From Merdibacter massiliensis (GTDB lineage: Bacteria > Bacillota_I > Bacilli_A > Erysipelotrichales > Erysipelotrichaceae): a stretch of 64,000 nt of DNA. How positions within the stretch are numbered: position 1 is the stretch's first letter; every line of letters begins with the position of its first letter. Below, piece by piece: positions 29,078-36,827 of this stretch. Both the position numbers and the translations under genes were made by a program. The notes under the pieces are model-generated. The model searched no databases. It saw only the letters and a program-made list of their open reading frames with translations, and was not told the origin of the DNA. The DNA is taken from positions 79,836-143,835 of the forward strand of contig NZ_LT699722.1 in assembly GCF_900155395.1 (NCBI RefSeq), written 5' to 3'.

Positions 29078-29473
29078 ATGACAAACACGATTTACATTCA
29101 TCAGCCGGAAAAGGCGTTCAGCTTCACCCGGCTCCCGAATTTTCTCTTTGAAGCCCCCACATTCAAGCCCCTGTCTAACGAGGCAAAGGTTCTGTACACC
29201 TTTATCCTGCGCCGGACAGAGTTATCCCGCAAGAATGGGTGGGCGGATGACTGCGGACGGATTTTCCTGTATTACCCTATCTGCGAAGTGGTTGACCTGC
29301 TCCACTGTGGGCGGCAGAAAGCGGTGAACACCCTGCGGGAACTGCAATACGCCGGACTGGTGGAGATCCAGAAGCAGGGCTGTGGAAAACCCAACCGCAT
29401 TTTTCCAAAATCCTATGAAGCGGTTCCAAACACCGACTTCAAGAAATCCCGTTCTGGTACGCCGGAGGACTGA
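29078..29473 (+). CDS. RepA-like replication initiator, N-terminal domain protein
   Basis: A 131-residue protein resembling the winged-helix N-terminal part of Firmicute RepA (FSFTRLPNFLFEAPTFKPLS, EAKVLYTFILRRTELS, RQKAVNTLRELQYAGLVEI). It ends at a normal stop soon after the DNA-binding domain, as often seen in mobilizable elements. It could start replication of the excised circle. The ribosome site is poor. A related short protein is at 60584. Confidence 0.75.
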   Translation: MTNTIYIHQPEKAFSFTRLPNFLFEAPTFKPLSNEAKVLYTFILRRTELSRKNGWADDCGRIFLYYPICEVVDLLHCGRQKAVNTLRELQYAGLVEIQKQGCGKPNRIFPKSYEAVPNTDFKKSRSGTPED

Positions 29474-29656
29474 AAACCGTACCCTTGAAGTACGGAAACC
29501 GCCCCCCTAAAGTACGAAAACCGGACGGTATATAGAAATACAAAGATTAAAATGATTTATTTATATCCATTCCATTCCTATCGTATCAGAGATAATTCTG
29601 GCAGGATTTTCCCTGTGGAAAACCCAGGATAGGAAAGGAATGGGGAAAGGAGCAGA

Positions 29657-30601
29657 ATGGCACAACACGCAATTTTGCGGTTTGAGAAGCACAAGGGCAA
29701 CCCGGCAAGGCCGCTGGAAGCCCATCACGAAAGGCAGAAAGAACAATACGCCAGTAACCCCGACATTGACACAAGCTGGAGCAAATACAATTTCCATATC
29801 GTCAAGCCGGAGGGACGCTATTACCACTTCATTCAGAGCCGTATCGAGCAGGCCGGATGCCGAACCCGCAAGGACAGCACACGGTTTGTCGATACGCTGA
29901 TAACCGCCAGCCCGGAGTTTTTCAAGGGGAAATCTCCAAAGGAGATACAGGCGTTCTTCCAAAGGGCGGCAGATTTCCTCATTGGCCGGGTAGGACGGGA
30001 AAATATCGTGTCGGCGGTGGTACACATGGACGAGAAAACGCCCCACCTGCATTTGACCTTTGTTCCGCTGACAAAGGACAACTGCCTGTGTGCAAAGGAG
30101 ATTATCGGCAACCGGGCAAACCTGACGAAGTGGCAGGACGATTTTCACGCCTATATGGTGGTGAAATATCCCGACTTGGAGCGTGGGGAGAGTGCCAGCA
30201 AGACAGGCCGGAAGCATATCCCCACCCGGCTTTTCAAACAGGCGGTTTCCCTCTCCAAACAGGCCAGAGCCATTGAAGCCGCCCTTGACGGCATTAACCC
30301 GCTGAACGCCGGAAAGAAAAAAGAGGAAGCCCTCTTCATGCTGAAAAAGTGGTTCCCGCAGATGGAGAACTTCTCCGGGCAGTTGAAAAAGTACAAGGTC
30401 ACAATCAATGACCTGCTGGAAGAAAACAAAAAGCTGGAAGCAAGGGCAAAGGCCAGTGAGCAAGGCAAGATGAAAGACCGCATGGAACGGGCAACGCTGG
30501 AAAGCGAATTACACAATCTCCGCAATTTCGTTGACCGTATCCCGCCGGAAGTGCTGGCGCAGGTGAAACGGCAACAGCGGCACACAGTAAAGGAAAGGTG
30601 A
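29657..30601 (+). CDS. mobV: MobV-family (Mob_Pre) relaxase
   Basis: A 314-residue conjugative relaxase. The HUH metal-binding motif is in VVHMDEKTPHLHLTFVPL near residue 130, and the region after residue 240 is a coiled coil rich in Lys and Glu. MOBV enzymes nick oriT and lead the strand into a recipient through a helper secretion system. The matching oriT is at 22855. AAAGGAG precedes the ATG; a dyad around 29566-29642 lies upstream. Confidence 0.92.
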   Translation: MAQHAILRFEKHKGNPARPLEAHHERQKEQYASNPDIDTSWSKYNFHIVKPEGRYYHFIQSRIEQAGCRTRKDSTRFVDTLITASPEFFKGKSPKEIQAFFQRAADFLIGRVGRENIVSAVVHMDEKTPHLHLTFVPLTKDNCLCAKEIIGNRANLTKWQDDFHAYMVVKYPDLERGESASKTGRKHIPTRLFKQAVSLSKQARAIEAALDGINPLNAGKKKEEALFMLKKWFPQMENFSGQLKKYKVTINDLLEENKKLEARAKASEQGKMKDRMERATLESELHNLRNFVDRIPPEVLAQVKRQQRHTVKER

Positions 30602-30673
30602 TAGATATAAGCAGAAATTTTCGCCGCCCCTGTGCGGCATTGTACCTTGAAAACTGAATATGGAGGACACTGG

Positions 30674-30868
30674 ATGGCAAAAAGCGAAAGCGATATTTTT
30701 ACGCCCCGGACAGGGCAGGTCATACAAGCAGAGAACGGCACGCAGTATTTTGTATGTGGGAACAACCGTATAAAAATCTCCGAACACTTCGCCGCAGGCG
30801 GGAAGCCCCTCGGTGATCTGATTGTAGATGTGGTGCGGCATACCGCAGAAAAAGCCGCTTCAACCTGA
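30674..30868 (+). CDS. Small conserved mobile-element protein, unknown function
   Basis: A 64-residue protein beginning MAKSESDIFTPRTGQVIQAE with a GNNRIKISEHFAAGGKPLGD core. GGAGG lies before the ATG. It is between the MobV gene and the recombinase gene. Such small proteins are common beside serine recombinases, but no function is known to me. Confidence 0.6.
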   Translation: MAKSESDIFTPRTGQVIQAENGTQYFVCGNNRIKISEHFAAGGKPLGDLIVDVVRHTAEKAAST

Positions 30869-30878
30869 TAGCCCATCA

Positions 30879-30939
30879 TTGATAACACGCCCACGCTTAT
30901 GATATAATTGCCATAGAGCAAAAGTATTGTAAGCGTGGG
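30879..30939 (+). promoter_or_regulatory. Recombinase promoter enclosed in an inverted repeat
   Basis: TTGATA (30879-30884) and TATAAT (30903-30908) are 18 bp apart, a near-ideal promoter for the recombinase at 30970. CCCACGCTTA (30890-30899) and TAAGCGTGGG (30930-30939) form a perfect 10-bp inverted repeat around the -10 and start point, placed as an operator or a 5' hairpin. Confidence 0.65.
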
Positions 30940-30969
30940 TTGTTTCTTTAAGAAGGAGGATTTTTAACG

Positions 30970-31173
30970 GTGAAACAACCTTACAATACTACGATTTACA
31001 ACACGGCGCTTTATATGAGATTGAGCCGGGACGATGAAAACTATGGTGACAGCGTAAGCATTGAAACACAGCGGACAATCCTGCAACAGTACGCAAAGGA
31101 ACAGGGACTTCATGTAGTCGGTGAGTATGTGGACGATGGCTGGTCGGGGACGAACTTTGCTGGGGTTAGATAG
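30970..31173 (+). pseudogene. Large serine recombinase of element A, truncated after the N-terminus
   Basis: A GTG start after AAGAAGGAGG gives NTALYMRLSRDDENYGDS (with the catalytic serine in YMRLS) and VSIETQRTILQQYAKEQ up to YVDDGWSGTNF. The frame then meets the end of element B and stops after a few codons. The remaining 450-500 residues are not in the window. The element therefore cannot excise itself while element B is present. Confidence 0.88.
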
Positions 31174-32839
31174 CGATACTTTTTACATCTACCATGTTGC
31201 GGCGGTCATGGTTGACAACTTGCGTCGGCTCCTGCTCGGTATCAACCTGTCCGACAAAGCTATAATGGATTTCGATTTTCCGGGTGTTGGTTTCCCGGTC
31301 TAATTCATGTATCAAAATACGGTCGATAAACTCATGGACGTTTTCATAGGTCAATTCCTGTATGTCGCTGTATTTCCCGACAATCTGAATAAACCTTGAT
31401 ATATCCCTTTTTCGCTCGGTAACGGTTGCGATCTGCTGTTGTAACTCGTCTATCCTTGCGGCAAGGGATTTCTTTTCGTCCTCATAGCCGGAAGTTAGAA
31501 ACACAAACCGTTCATCTGTCAGTCTGCCTAATGCGTTGTCCTCATACAGCTTGCGGAAAAGCGTGTCAAGTTCGGTCATACGCGCCTGTGCTTTGAAAAG
31601 TTCCTTTTGCTGCTGCGCTAATGCCTTTCTCGCTTCCATGTCGCCGTACTCGGTAGCTTTACAGATAAAGTCCTGTTCGTGTTCCTTAACATACCGCAAA
31701 ACCCGCCGCATATCTTCCAGCACTAAATCAAGAAGTACGTTTTTGCGGATATAATGAGAGGTACACTCGCTGCCTGTCCTTGCCCTGTTGCGCCATGCGC
31801 CGCAAGAATAGGAAAACTTGCGCGGCTCGATATTTACGCCCTGTTGGTAATACATCTTATGTCTGCAACCAGCGCAAAACAGCAAGCCGGAAAAAATATC
31901 AATCTCCGCTGCTTTTGTCGGGCGGTGGCGGGTAGCAATCCGCTTTTGCGCAAGTTCAAAGGTTTCCTCGTCAACAAGCGGCTCATGGGTGTTTGGGAAG
32001 AAATAGCGTTGTTCTTCTTCGTTCTTCCGGGTCTTTTTCGACTTGTAGGATACCTTGTGAGTTTTCGCGGTTATGGTATGCCCTAAATATTCCTGCCTTG
32101 CTAATATGTCATAGAGCGTTTTGTCCGGCCAAGTATAGGGGGCGATCATTGCCCGCTGATACCGCGCCTGTCCTGTACGCTGATAGCGCAACGCTCCAAT
32201 CGTCAAGACTTTGTTTTCCGCAAGCCATTTTTGGATTTCGCACATACGCACGCCGCTAACAAACATAGCGAAAACCTGTTTGACAATCGGCGCGGTTTCC
32301 GGGTCGGGTATAAGGTGGTGGCGGTTGTTCGGGTCTGGGATATAGCCGTATGGATATTCCCCGTTGACGCGCTCGCCTTTTTGCGCCTGTGCCTGTTTAA
32401 CTGCGCGGATTTTCTTGCTTGTGTCGCGGGCGTAAAACTCGTTAAACCAGTTCCGCAAGGGGGTAAACTCGTTATCCTCCCGCGCTGTGTCAACTCCGTC
32501 GTTGATCGCGATATAGCGTACTCCGTTTTCGGGAAATACAATCTCTATGAGTTCGCCCGTTTTCAGATAGTTTCTGCCAAGACGGGAAAGGTCTTTGGTA
32601 ATGACCGTCGCCACTCGTCCGGCTTCCACTTCCTGCAACATCGCTTGCAGCCCCTCGCGCTCAAAACTCACGCCGGAAAATCCGTCGTCCACAAAAAACT
32701 TTGTGTTCAAAAAATGGTGTTCGTCCGCATAGCGTTGAAGTATCATTTTTTGGTGCTGTATGCTTCCGCTTTCTCCGGCTTGCATATCCTCTTGACTTAA
32801 ACGGCAGTAAAGGGCGGTGATTTTATTCGACTGTAACAT
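31166..32839 (-). CDS. Large serine recombinase of element B
   Basis: A 557-residue site-specific integrase of the TnpX/TndX type. The resolvase domain has ALYCRLSQEDMQAGES with catalytic Ser, and TKDLSRLGRNYLKTGEL. A recombinase domain follows, then a zinc ribbon (LLFCAGCRHKMYYQQ and a GSECTSHYI segment) and a C-terminal coiled coil. It inserts and excises the element. The ATG after GGAGGACTA is 17 codons inside the longest frame. Its stop lies about ten bases from the left end of the element. Confidence 0.93.
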   Translation of the reverse strand: MLQSNKITALYCRLSQEDMQAGESGSIQHQKMILQRYADEHHFLNTKFFVDDGFSGVSFEREGLQAMLQEVEAGRVATVITKDLSRLGRNYLKTGELIEIVFPENGVRYIAINDGVDTAREDNEFTPLRNWFNEFYARDTSKKIRAVKQAQAQKGERVNGEYPYGYIPDPNNRHHLIPDPETAPIVKQVFAMFVSGVRMCEIQKWLAENKVLTIGALRYQRTGQARYQRAMIAPYTWPDKTLYDILARQEYLGHTITAKTHKVSYKSKKTRKNEEEQRYFFPNTHEPLVDEETFELAQKRIATRHRPTKAAEIDIFSGLLFCAGCRHKMYYQQGVNIEPRKFSYSCGAWRNRARTGSECTSHYIRKNVLLDLVLEDMRRVLRYVKEHEQDFICKATEYGDMEARKALAQQQKELFKAQARMTELDTLFRKLYEDNALGRLTDERFVFLTSGYEDEKKSLAARIDELQQQIATVTERKRDISRFIQIVGKYSDIQELTYENVHEFIDRILIHELDRETNTRKIEIHYSFVGQVDTEQEPTQVVNHDRRNMVDVKSIAI

Positions 32840-32916
32840 TAGTCCTCCTTTCCGACAGCCGAATAAACAGGTATAATGTGTTGCTATCATTATACCATAT
32901 CCCGCCGCCTAATGCA

Positions 32917-33090
32917 CTACTCGGACGCTAAAAATCCCGGATTTCCGGGCTTTTTCTGCAAATCCTTTACAATGAGTTTCTCAATCTTTTTATGGATTGT
33001 ATCGGTTGCCTTTTCACTCGGCAACGCTTGAACAAGATAGGTGATTTTCCCTATTTTGCGTTCGGTTGTAATTGTCTGTTTTTTATCCAT
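32917..33090 (-). CDS. TnpW-like small transposon protein
   Basis: A 57-residue protein starting MDKKQTITTERKIGKITYLV with SEKATDTIHKKIEKLIVKDL. It resembles TnpW-type proteins of Tn4451-like elements, of unknown role. GGAGGTTTTTCTA precedes the ATG; the longer frame upstream lacks a ribosome site. It is directly upstream of the recombinase gene on the same strand. Confidence 0.65.
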   Translation of the reverse strand: MDKKQTITTERKIGKITYLVQALPSEKATDTIHKKIEKLIVKDLQKKPGNPGFLASE

Positions 33091-33548
33091 TAGAAAAACC
33101 TCCTTTTCCTGTATGGATAAACTATATTCGTCAAAAGGCAAAAACGGGCGGTTGTTAGCTGCAACCTCACGGGAGTTTCACCCCGGCCCATGCTTATGGG
33201 TGCGCCGCGCAATACTTTGAGGGTGTTCAACGCGGGAGTATCATTGTGCCGCCTTGTATGTCGTCGCCCACAAGCTGCTAAACCTGTTTTACGGCGCGGT
33301 AGTTCTCGCTCGGCTTTTCCCCTATGGGGAAAAGCTGTCATGGCGTACCCGCCGACTGGCTCGGTACAGACGGAATGTACCCGTTTGCCTGTTATGCTGC
33401 GCACCAAAGGCCGCTTTCTTTGTCAAAGAACAATAGGCTTTGTCGGCCTGCAAAAGCACATCAACAGCGGATATGCTTTTGCGGAACGACAAATAGCCCA
33501 TAACGGGAAGCGTGGAAAGGGGACACGCTCCCCGCATGGGCTAAAAGA
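33091..33548. other. Noncoding stretch of element B
   Basis: No frame here has a ribosome site or family features. A strong hairpin (GGCTTTTCCCC against GGGGAAAAGCT, about 33309-33336) is the main structure. It may carry the promoter region of the recombinase operon. Confidence 0.5.
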
Positions 33549-33791
33549 TTATCCTACATGAAAAGCAAGGGTGCGGGTAATAAGGCGCACTTGCAGCCTG
33601 TTACGCATTTCCTCGTCCACATAGGAATAGGTATTGCCCGCGTCGTCTTTCAGCGTGCGGGTACAAAGTTTCGCTATGTAACCCTCGTAGTGCTTCAAGA
33701 TCGCGCACATGGCGGTTGTGTCGCCGTTTGCCGCTGCGGAAATGACAGGGAACGGCAACAGATTTTCAGACTTCCTAACGGTATTCATCAT
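33549..33791 (-). CDS. Helix-turn-helix protein, Tn916 Orf8-like
   Basis: An 80-residue protein beginning MMNTVRKSENLLPFPVISAA with ANGDTTAMCAILKHYEGYIA, the pattern of small conjugative-transposon HTH proteins paired with a sigma-like factor. GGAGGGAAAAGCAG provides the ribosome site. It overlaps the 3' end of the sigma-factor gene by 17 bases, so the two are translationally coupled. Confidence 0.75.
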   Translation of the reverse strand: MMNTVRKSENLLPFPVISAAANGDTTAMCAILKHYEGYIAKLCTRTLKDDAGNTYSYVDEEMRNRLQVRLITRTLAFHVG

Positions 33792-34212
33792 CTGCTTTTC
33801 CCTCCAAATACTGTTTGATTTTCGCAAGCGCGGATTTCCTGTGCCGGAAAACCGTCGTGCGTACAACATTCAGCAGTTCGCCAATTTCCGCGTCGCTCAT
33901 ATCCAAGAAGTAGGACAAAAGGATAATGTCGCGTTTCCTTTCGGGCAAAGCGTTAAGGGCTTCGGCAAGCAGTTCATTTTTGACGAGTACATCAAAGCCG
34001 GACACTTGAAAACGGAAATAATCGCTTTCGTATTCGTCCGTTGTGAAAAGCTGCGCGAGTTCGCTTTCGCTCAAATCCGAAAAAGTAACTTCGCGTGCTG
34101 CGCGTTTCGCAAGAGTGCGGCGGTGGCTTTTCGCTTCGCCGACCAAAGTTTTCTTTGCTAATGCGTCGTACTGATGTTGTATTCTTTCCTTGTCGGAAGA
34201 AGATAGCTCCAT
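33775..34212 (-). CDS. Sigma-70-family (region 4) regulator of element B
   Basis: A 145-residue protein with a sigma region 4 helix-turn-helix near the C-terminus (ERKRDIILLSYFLDMSDAEI followed by GELLNVVRTTVFRHRKSALA). Tn916-type elements carry a similar sigma-like protein that controls transfer or excision genes. The ATG at 34212 follows GGAGGTGAACTCT; a GTG three codons earlier lies on the ribosome site itself. Forms an operon with the small HTH protein. Confidence 0.82.
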   Translation of the reverse strand: MELSSSDKERIQHQYDALAKKTLVGEAKSHRRTLAKRAAREVTFSDLSESELAQLFTTDEYESDYFRFQVSGFDVLVKNELLAEALNALPERKRDIILLSYFLDMSDAEIGELLNVVRTTVFRHRKSALAKIKQYLEGKADDEYR

Positions 34213-34345
34213 AGAGTTCACCTCCTTCCCGCGTGGAGTAGAGGACGGGAGTTAAGGGCTTGTCCTCTCTGCCCCTTTCGCTCCGTACCCGTTCGGGAGA
34301 TGGCTCTTGAGTGCGCTTTTCAGAAAAAAGTTGAAAAAAGCAAAA

Positions 34346-34376
34346 TGCGCCCGTCCGCAAGACGCGGACGGGCGCA
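34346..34376 (-). terminator. Strong hairpin upstream of the sigma-factor gene
   Basis: TGCGCCCGTCCGC and GCGGACGGGCGCA form a perfect 13-bp stem with TTTTGCTTTTTT after it on the minus strand, 134 bases ahead of the sigma start. It is either the end of a leader transcript (attenuator) or insulation from the resistance operon. Confidence 0.6.
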
Positions 34377-34608
34377 AAGGAAATGTAAGCAGTAGCTAAA
34401 TGTATTGACAGTTCACATTCATAGCCGGAATATCCCGCTTGCGGAGCATAGCTTTTTTTGACCGCAAAGCATTAGGCGGGTTACAGTAAATAAAAATGGA
34501 CACGGCGATACCTCCCCGATACCGCCGTATCCTTAAAAAAGGGCGACTTTAATACACTACCCGCAATCCATTCTATAATAGGGAACAGCGGCTTTTGCGC
34601 AATATTAA

Positions 34609-34658
34609 ATAAAAAAGCCGATAACACATAGGTTTTTTGACCTAATGCGTTATCGGCT
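34609..34658 (-). terminator. Terminator of the RlmN/Cfr-like operon
   Basis: AGCCGATAAC/GTTATCGGCT stem, extended internally by AGGT/ACCT pairs, followed on the minus strand by TTTTTTATTT, 28 bases after the methyltransferase stop. Confidence 0.85.
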
Positions 34659-34685
34659 CTGCGTCTATGCGTCTGGCACTTTTAA

Positions 34686-35669
34686 TCATTTTTTTTTGAA
34701 TTTATTATATGTGTTAGCTAACTGTCCACAAGCCGCGTTAATCTCTCTGCCATGAGAAACTCTCATAGTAACTTCAAGTCCTGCTTGCTCTAATTGATGT
34801 TTGAATGCAACTATTTCCCGTTTCTGTGGTGCTTTAATTCTTGAATTGCTTGTTGGGTTGTATTGTAACACGTTAATCATAACTTTTTTGCCCCGAAACC
34901 ATTTTGCAAGTTGTCTTACATCTGAGGGCCGGTCATTTATACCCGGTAAAAGCAAATACGCAAAGACAATTTTGCGATTATGCCTTTCAGAATAGGATAA
35001 GGCTTGCTTAACAACATCTTCAATAGCATATATGCGCATGTGAGGAATAATACGATTTCTTGCAGATTGTGTTGCTGCGTGTAAAGATATTGTCAACTGA
35101 ATTTTAAGATGTTCCTCGCGCAATTTTTTTAATTGATCAACCGGACCAACTGTTGATATGGTAATGCCGTCGGTTGGAAAGTTGAGCCCATATCTATCTC
35201 GGAGAATATGGATTGCTTTTATCAAGTTGTCATAATTGAATAAAGGCTCTCCCATACCCATAAAAACGATACGGTTTACTTTTCGACGCAACAATATAAT
35301 CTGTTGTACGATTTCTGACGATGTTAGATTACGAACAAAGCCATTTCGCCCGGACTCACAAAAAATACAACCAACAGGACAACCGACTTGTGTGCTCACG
35401 CAAACAGTTCCACCATCTCGCCGCTTGATAAAAACCGTTTCAATGTATTTGTTGTCTTTCAGTTCGTAAACATACTTTTCAGTATCACTGCTTTTGCAAA
35501 TATTTTTTACCAACATTGATAGATTTTTTTTGCGTGGTAATTGCTTATATAATTCTTCATATAAGGCTTTTGCTTCATTCTCGCCAATAACTTCCGACAT
35601 TTCTTTGTAAGTAAATCCGTATGGATCATTCCGTACTTCCGCAGGCGTATATTTAGGTAAACGTTTCAT
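34686..35669 (-). CDS. RlmN/Cfr-family radical SAM 23S rRNA methyltransferase (element cargo)
   Basis: A 327-residue protein. The radical SAM motif is TQVGCPVGCIFCESGRNGFV (CxxxCxxC), followed by VFMGMGEPLFNYDNL, ISTVGPVDQLKKL, LTISLHAATQSARN, LLPGINDRPSD, LQYNPTSNSRIKAP and the C-terminal catalytic-Cys region INAACGQLANTY. RlmN and Cfr methylate A2503 of 23S rRNA at C2 or C8. The N-terminal domain is short and the sequence is neither housekeeping RlmN nor classic Cfr. Lower GC than its neighbours and an attenuator upstream point to an acquired, drug-induced ribosome-protection gene; the resistance phenotype is inference. Confidence 0.85.
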   Translation of the reverse strand: MKRLPKYTPAEVRNDPYGFTYKEMSEVIGENEAKALYEELYKQLPRKKNLSMLVKNICKSSDTEKYVYELKDNKYIETVFIKRRDGGTVCVSTQVGCPVGCIFCESGRNGFVRNLTSSEIVQQIILLRRKVNRIVFMGMGEPLFNYDNLIKAIHILRDRYGLNFPTDGITISTVGPVDQLKKLREEHLKIQLTISLHAATQSARNRIIPHMRIYAIEDVVKQALSYSERHNRKIVFAYLLLPGINDRPSDVRQLAKWFRGKKVMINVLQYNPTSNSRIKAPQKREIVAFKHQLEQAGLEVTMRVSHGREINAACGQLANTYNKFKKK

Positions 35670-35685
35670 TTTTATATCCTTTCTT

Positions 35686-35871
35686 CTAAATAATAAAAGT
35701 TTGTTTTTCTGTATTTTTGATTACAATCTCTAATTTTTCTACATCAATGATATGCGTCAATTTGCATTTAGGGCAGAAAAGAGGAAAATCTTTTAATACA
35801 GTATTATGAAATACTTGAACTCTCGTCTTTCCGTTACAAATCGGACATTTTATCCAATATTTTTTAAGCAT
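35686..35871 (-). CDS. Cysteine-rich KTR-domain (zinc ribbon) protein
   Basis: A 61-residue protein beginning MLKKYWIKCPICNGKTRVQV with a second pair FCPKCKLTHIIDVEKLEIVI. Two CxxC pairs make a zinc ribbon; KTR refers to the GKTR signature. Such genes are recurrently found next to ribosomal-target resistance genes in Firmicutes, without known function. It stands first after the attenuator and 16 bases ahead of the methyltransferase gene, so the two form one operon. Confidence 0.8.
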   Translation of the reverse strand: MLKKYWIKCPICNGKTRVQVFHNTVLKDFPLFCPKCKLTHIIDVEKLEIVIKNTEKQTFII

Positions 35872-35893
35872 TATATTTCACTCGTCCTTTTTA

Positions 35894-35941
35894 CACAAAA
35901 AAATGCAGGTCAATCCTCAACATGAGCATTGACCTGCATTT
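35894..35941 (-). terminator. Attenuator terminator in the leader of the KTR-methyltransferase operon
   Basis: AAATGCAGGTCAAT (35928-35941) and ATTGACCTGCATTT (35901-35914) make a perfect 14-bp stem on the minus strand followed by a run of seven T. It lies between the leader peptide and the first structural gene, where it would stop transcription unless an alternative fold forms. Confidence 0.85.
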
Positions 35942-36048
35942 ATAATGCACAGAGCAGTACAACAAAACTAAGGCATAGCTTGCACTATGTCTATACTATA
36001 TCTATACGTCGTTAGTTTTTTGTATAGCATCCGCAAAATAAGCATGAC

Positions 36049-36073
36049 AAAAAAGCCCATGTTGAAAATGGGA
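36049..36073 (-). terminator. Upstream terminator-like hairpin of the same leader
   Basis: CCCAT-tttcaac-ATGGG followed by CTTTTTT on the minus strand, 20 bases after the leader-peptide stop. The flanking TAAGCAT...AAAAAAAG and CTTTTTT...ATGCTTA sequences can pair over this hairpin, giving an alternative structure, as expected for attenuation. Confidence 0.65.
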
Positions 36074-36092
36074 AAATCCTTTTTTTCAATGC

Positions 36093-36119
36093 TTATCTAA
36101 TACGCATGCTATGCAACAT
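36093..36119 (-). CDS. Leader peptide MLHSMRIR of the resistance-type operon
   Basis: An 8-residue frame, ATG to TAA, with an ideal ribosome site (AAAAGGAGG, 8-base spacer). It ends in Arg-Ile-Arg, the charged-x-charged motif at which macrolide-bound ribosomes stall in leaders such as ErmDL and the mef/mel leader (MRLR type). It stands between promoter and terminators. A stalled ribosome would cover the first arm of the hairpin set and permit readthrough. The inducer is unknown. Confidence 0.75.
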   Translation of the reverse strand: MLHSMRIR

Positions 36120-36147
36120 AAACGCCGCCTCCTTTTACATAAATTTT

Positions 36148-36176
36148 ATTTTATCAGAAAATCAGTCTACTGTCAA
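36148..36176 (-). promoter_or_regulatory. Promoter of the leader peptide/KTR/methyltransferase operon
   Basis: Consensus TTGACA (36171-36176) and TAAAAT (36148-36153) with 17 bp between on the minus strand. Start of transcription is expected about 10 bases before the leader ribosome site region. Confidence 0.85.
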
Positions 36177-36269
36177 TACACAACAGGAAGTATTTAACCT
36201 AATGATATGAATTGTGTGGACATATCCAAAAAGAAAGGTGAACTGTAAAATGTAACAGGGTGAATGAAA

Positions 36270-36626
36270 ATGGCAAAAAGACCCGTACCATTGTACGACT
36301 TTAAGGCTTTCGGGGCAGCTATAAAAGCCGCGAGAAATGAATACGGCGAGAGCCGCAAAAAGGTAAGCGACGAGTTATATATTTCCCCGCGCTACCTTGC
36401 GAATATCGAGAACAAGGGACAACAGCCGAGTTTACAGGTATTCTATGACCTTGTAACCCGGTATCATATTTCGGTAGATCAATTTTTCTTCCCGAACAGC
36501 AATGCGGAGAAATCCACCGGGCGGCGGCAGCTTGACGCGCTGCTGGACGGTATGAGCGATAAAGGCATACGGATTGTAACCGCAACAGCAAGGGAGATAA
36601 CGGAAGTCGAAAAAGCAGAGGATTAA
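36270..36626 (+). CDS. XRE-family regulator near the transfer genes
   Basis: A 118-residue Cro/CI-type protein. The helix-turn-helix spans FGAAIKAARNEYGESRKKVS to YISPRYLANIENKGQQPSLQ, with a C-terminal tail containing RRQLDALLDGMSDKGIRIV. It lies upstream of oriT, MobC and relaxase on the same strand and probably regulates the mobilization module. A start at MAKRPVP is preferred over two codons earlier because of spacing from GGGTGA. Confidence 0.82.
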   Translation: MAKRPVPLYDFKAFGAAIKAARNEYGESRKKVSDELYISPRYLANIENKGQQPSLQVFYDLVTRYHISVDQFFFPNSNAEKSTGRRQLDALLDGMSDKGIRIVTATAREITEVEKAED

Positions 36627-36742
36627 CCTCACAATATGAGAAATCGGGAGATTGCAGCGCATGGCGGCTGCAATCTTTTTTTGCGTCCAAAATCAAAGGA
36701 ACGCGCAACAAATACCGCCTTTCGGTGGGGGTATGGAGTAGA

Positions 36743-36806
36743 TAGCAAGCACAGCAAACGAGTACCCGTTTGCGGAAAATGCTTGTTGGGATAATCCCAA
36801 ACCCTT
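36743..36806 (+). other. oriT: Candidate oriT of element B (copy 1)
   Basis: Upstream of mobC lie GCAAACG/CGTTTGC (36754-36760, 36767-36773) and the palindrome TTGGGATAATCCCAA (36786-36800) joined by AATGCTTG. Position directly before MobC and relaxase and the dyad pattern fit an oriT. A second copy is at 42253-42343. Confidence 0.65.
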
Positions 36807-36827
36807 ATACCGAAAGGCGGTGCGGAA

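Larger units (their letters stand above)
22694..31160. mobile_element. Element A: integrative mobilizable element with MobV relaxase and ant(6) resistance gene
   Basis: The left end is the break inside the XRE gene and the right end is cut by element B inside the serine recombinase gene. It contains a MOBV-type oriT, aadE-type gene, one IS110 copy, small exported protein, XRE regulator, nucleosidase, Cys-rich protein, RepA-like protein, MobV relaxase and the recombinase N-terminus. It lacks any type IV secretion gene, so it would rely on a helper such as element B. End positions are inferred from gene breaks and composition. Confidence 0.65.

Noticed and set aside
28388..29101. Long minus-strand frame opposite the Cys-rich and RepA-like genes
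   Set aside because: It is antisense to two recognised genes and lacks family features and a ribosome site.
29566..29642. Dyad (CCATTCC...GGAATGG) just upstream of mobV as oriT
   Set aside because: It lacks the TAGTGTG/TTATAC nick sequence that the 22855 site has; kept only as a possible regulatory dyad.
33091..33561. Overlapping frames of 60-123 codons upstream of the TnpW-like gene
   Set aside because: No ribosome sites, composition of noncoding GC-rich DNA, and a strong hairpin inside.
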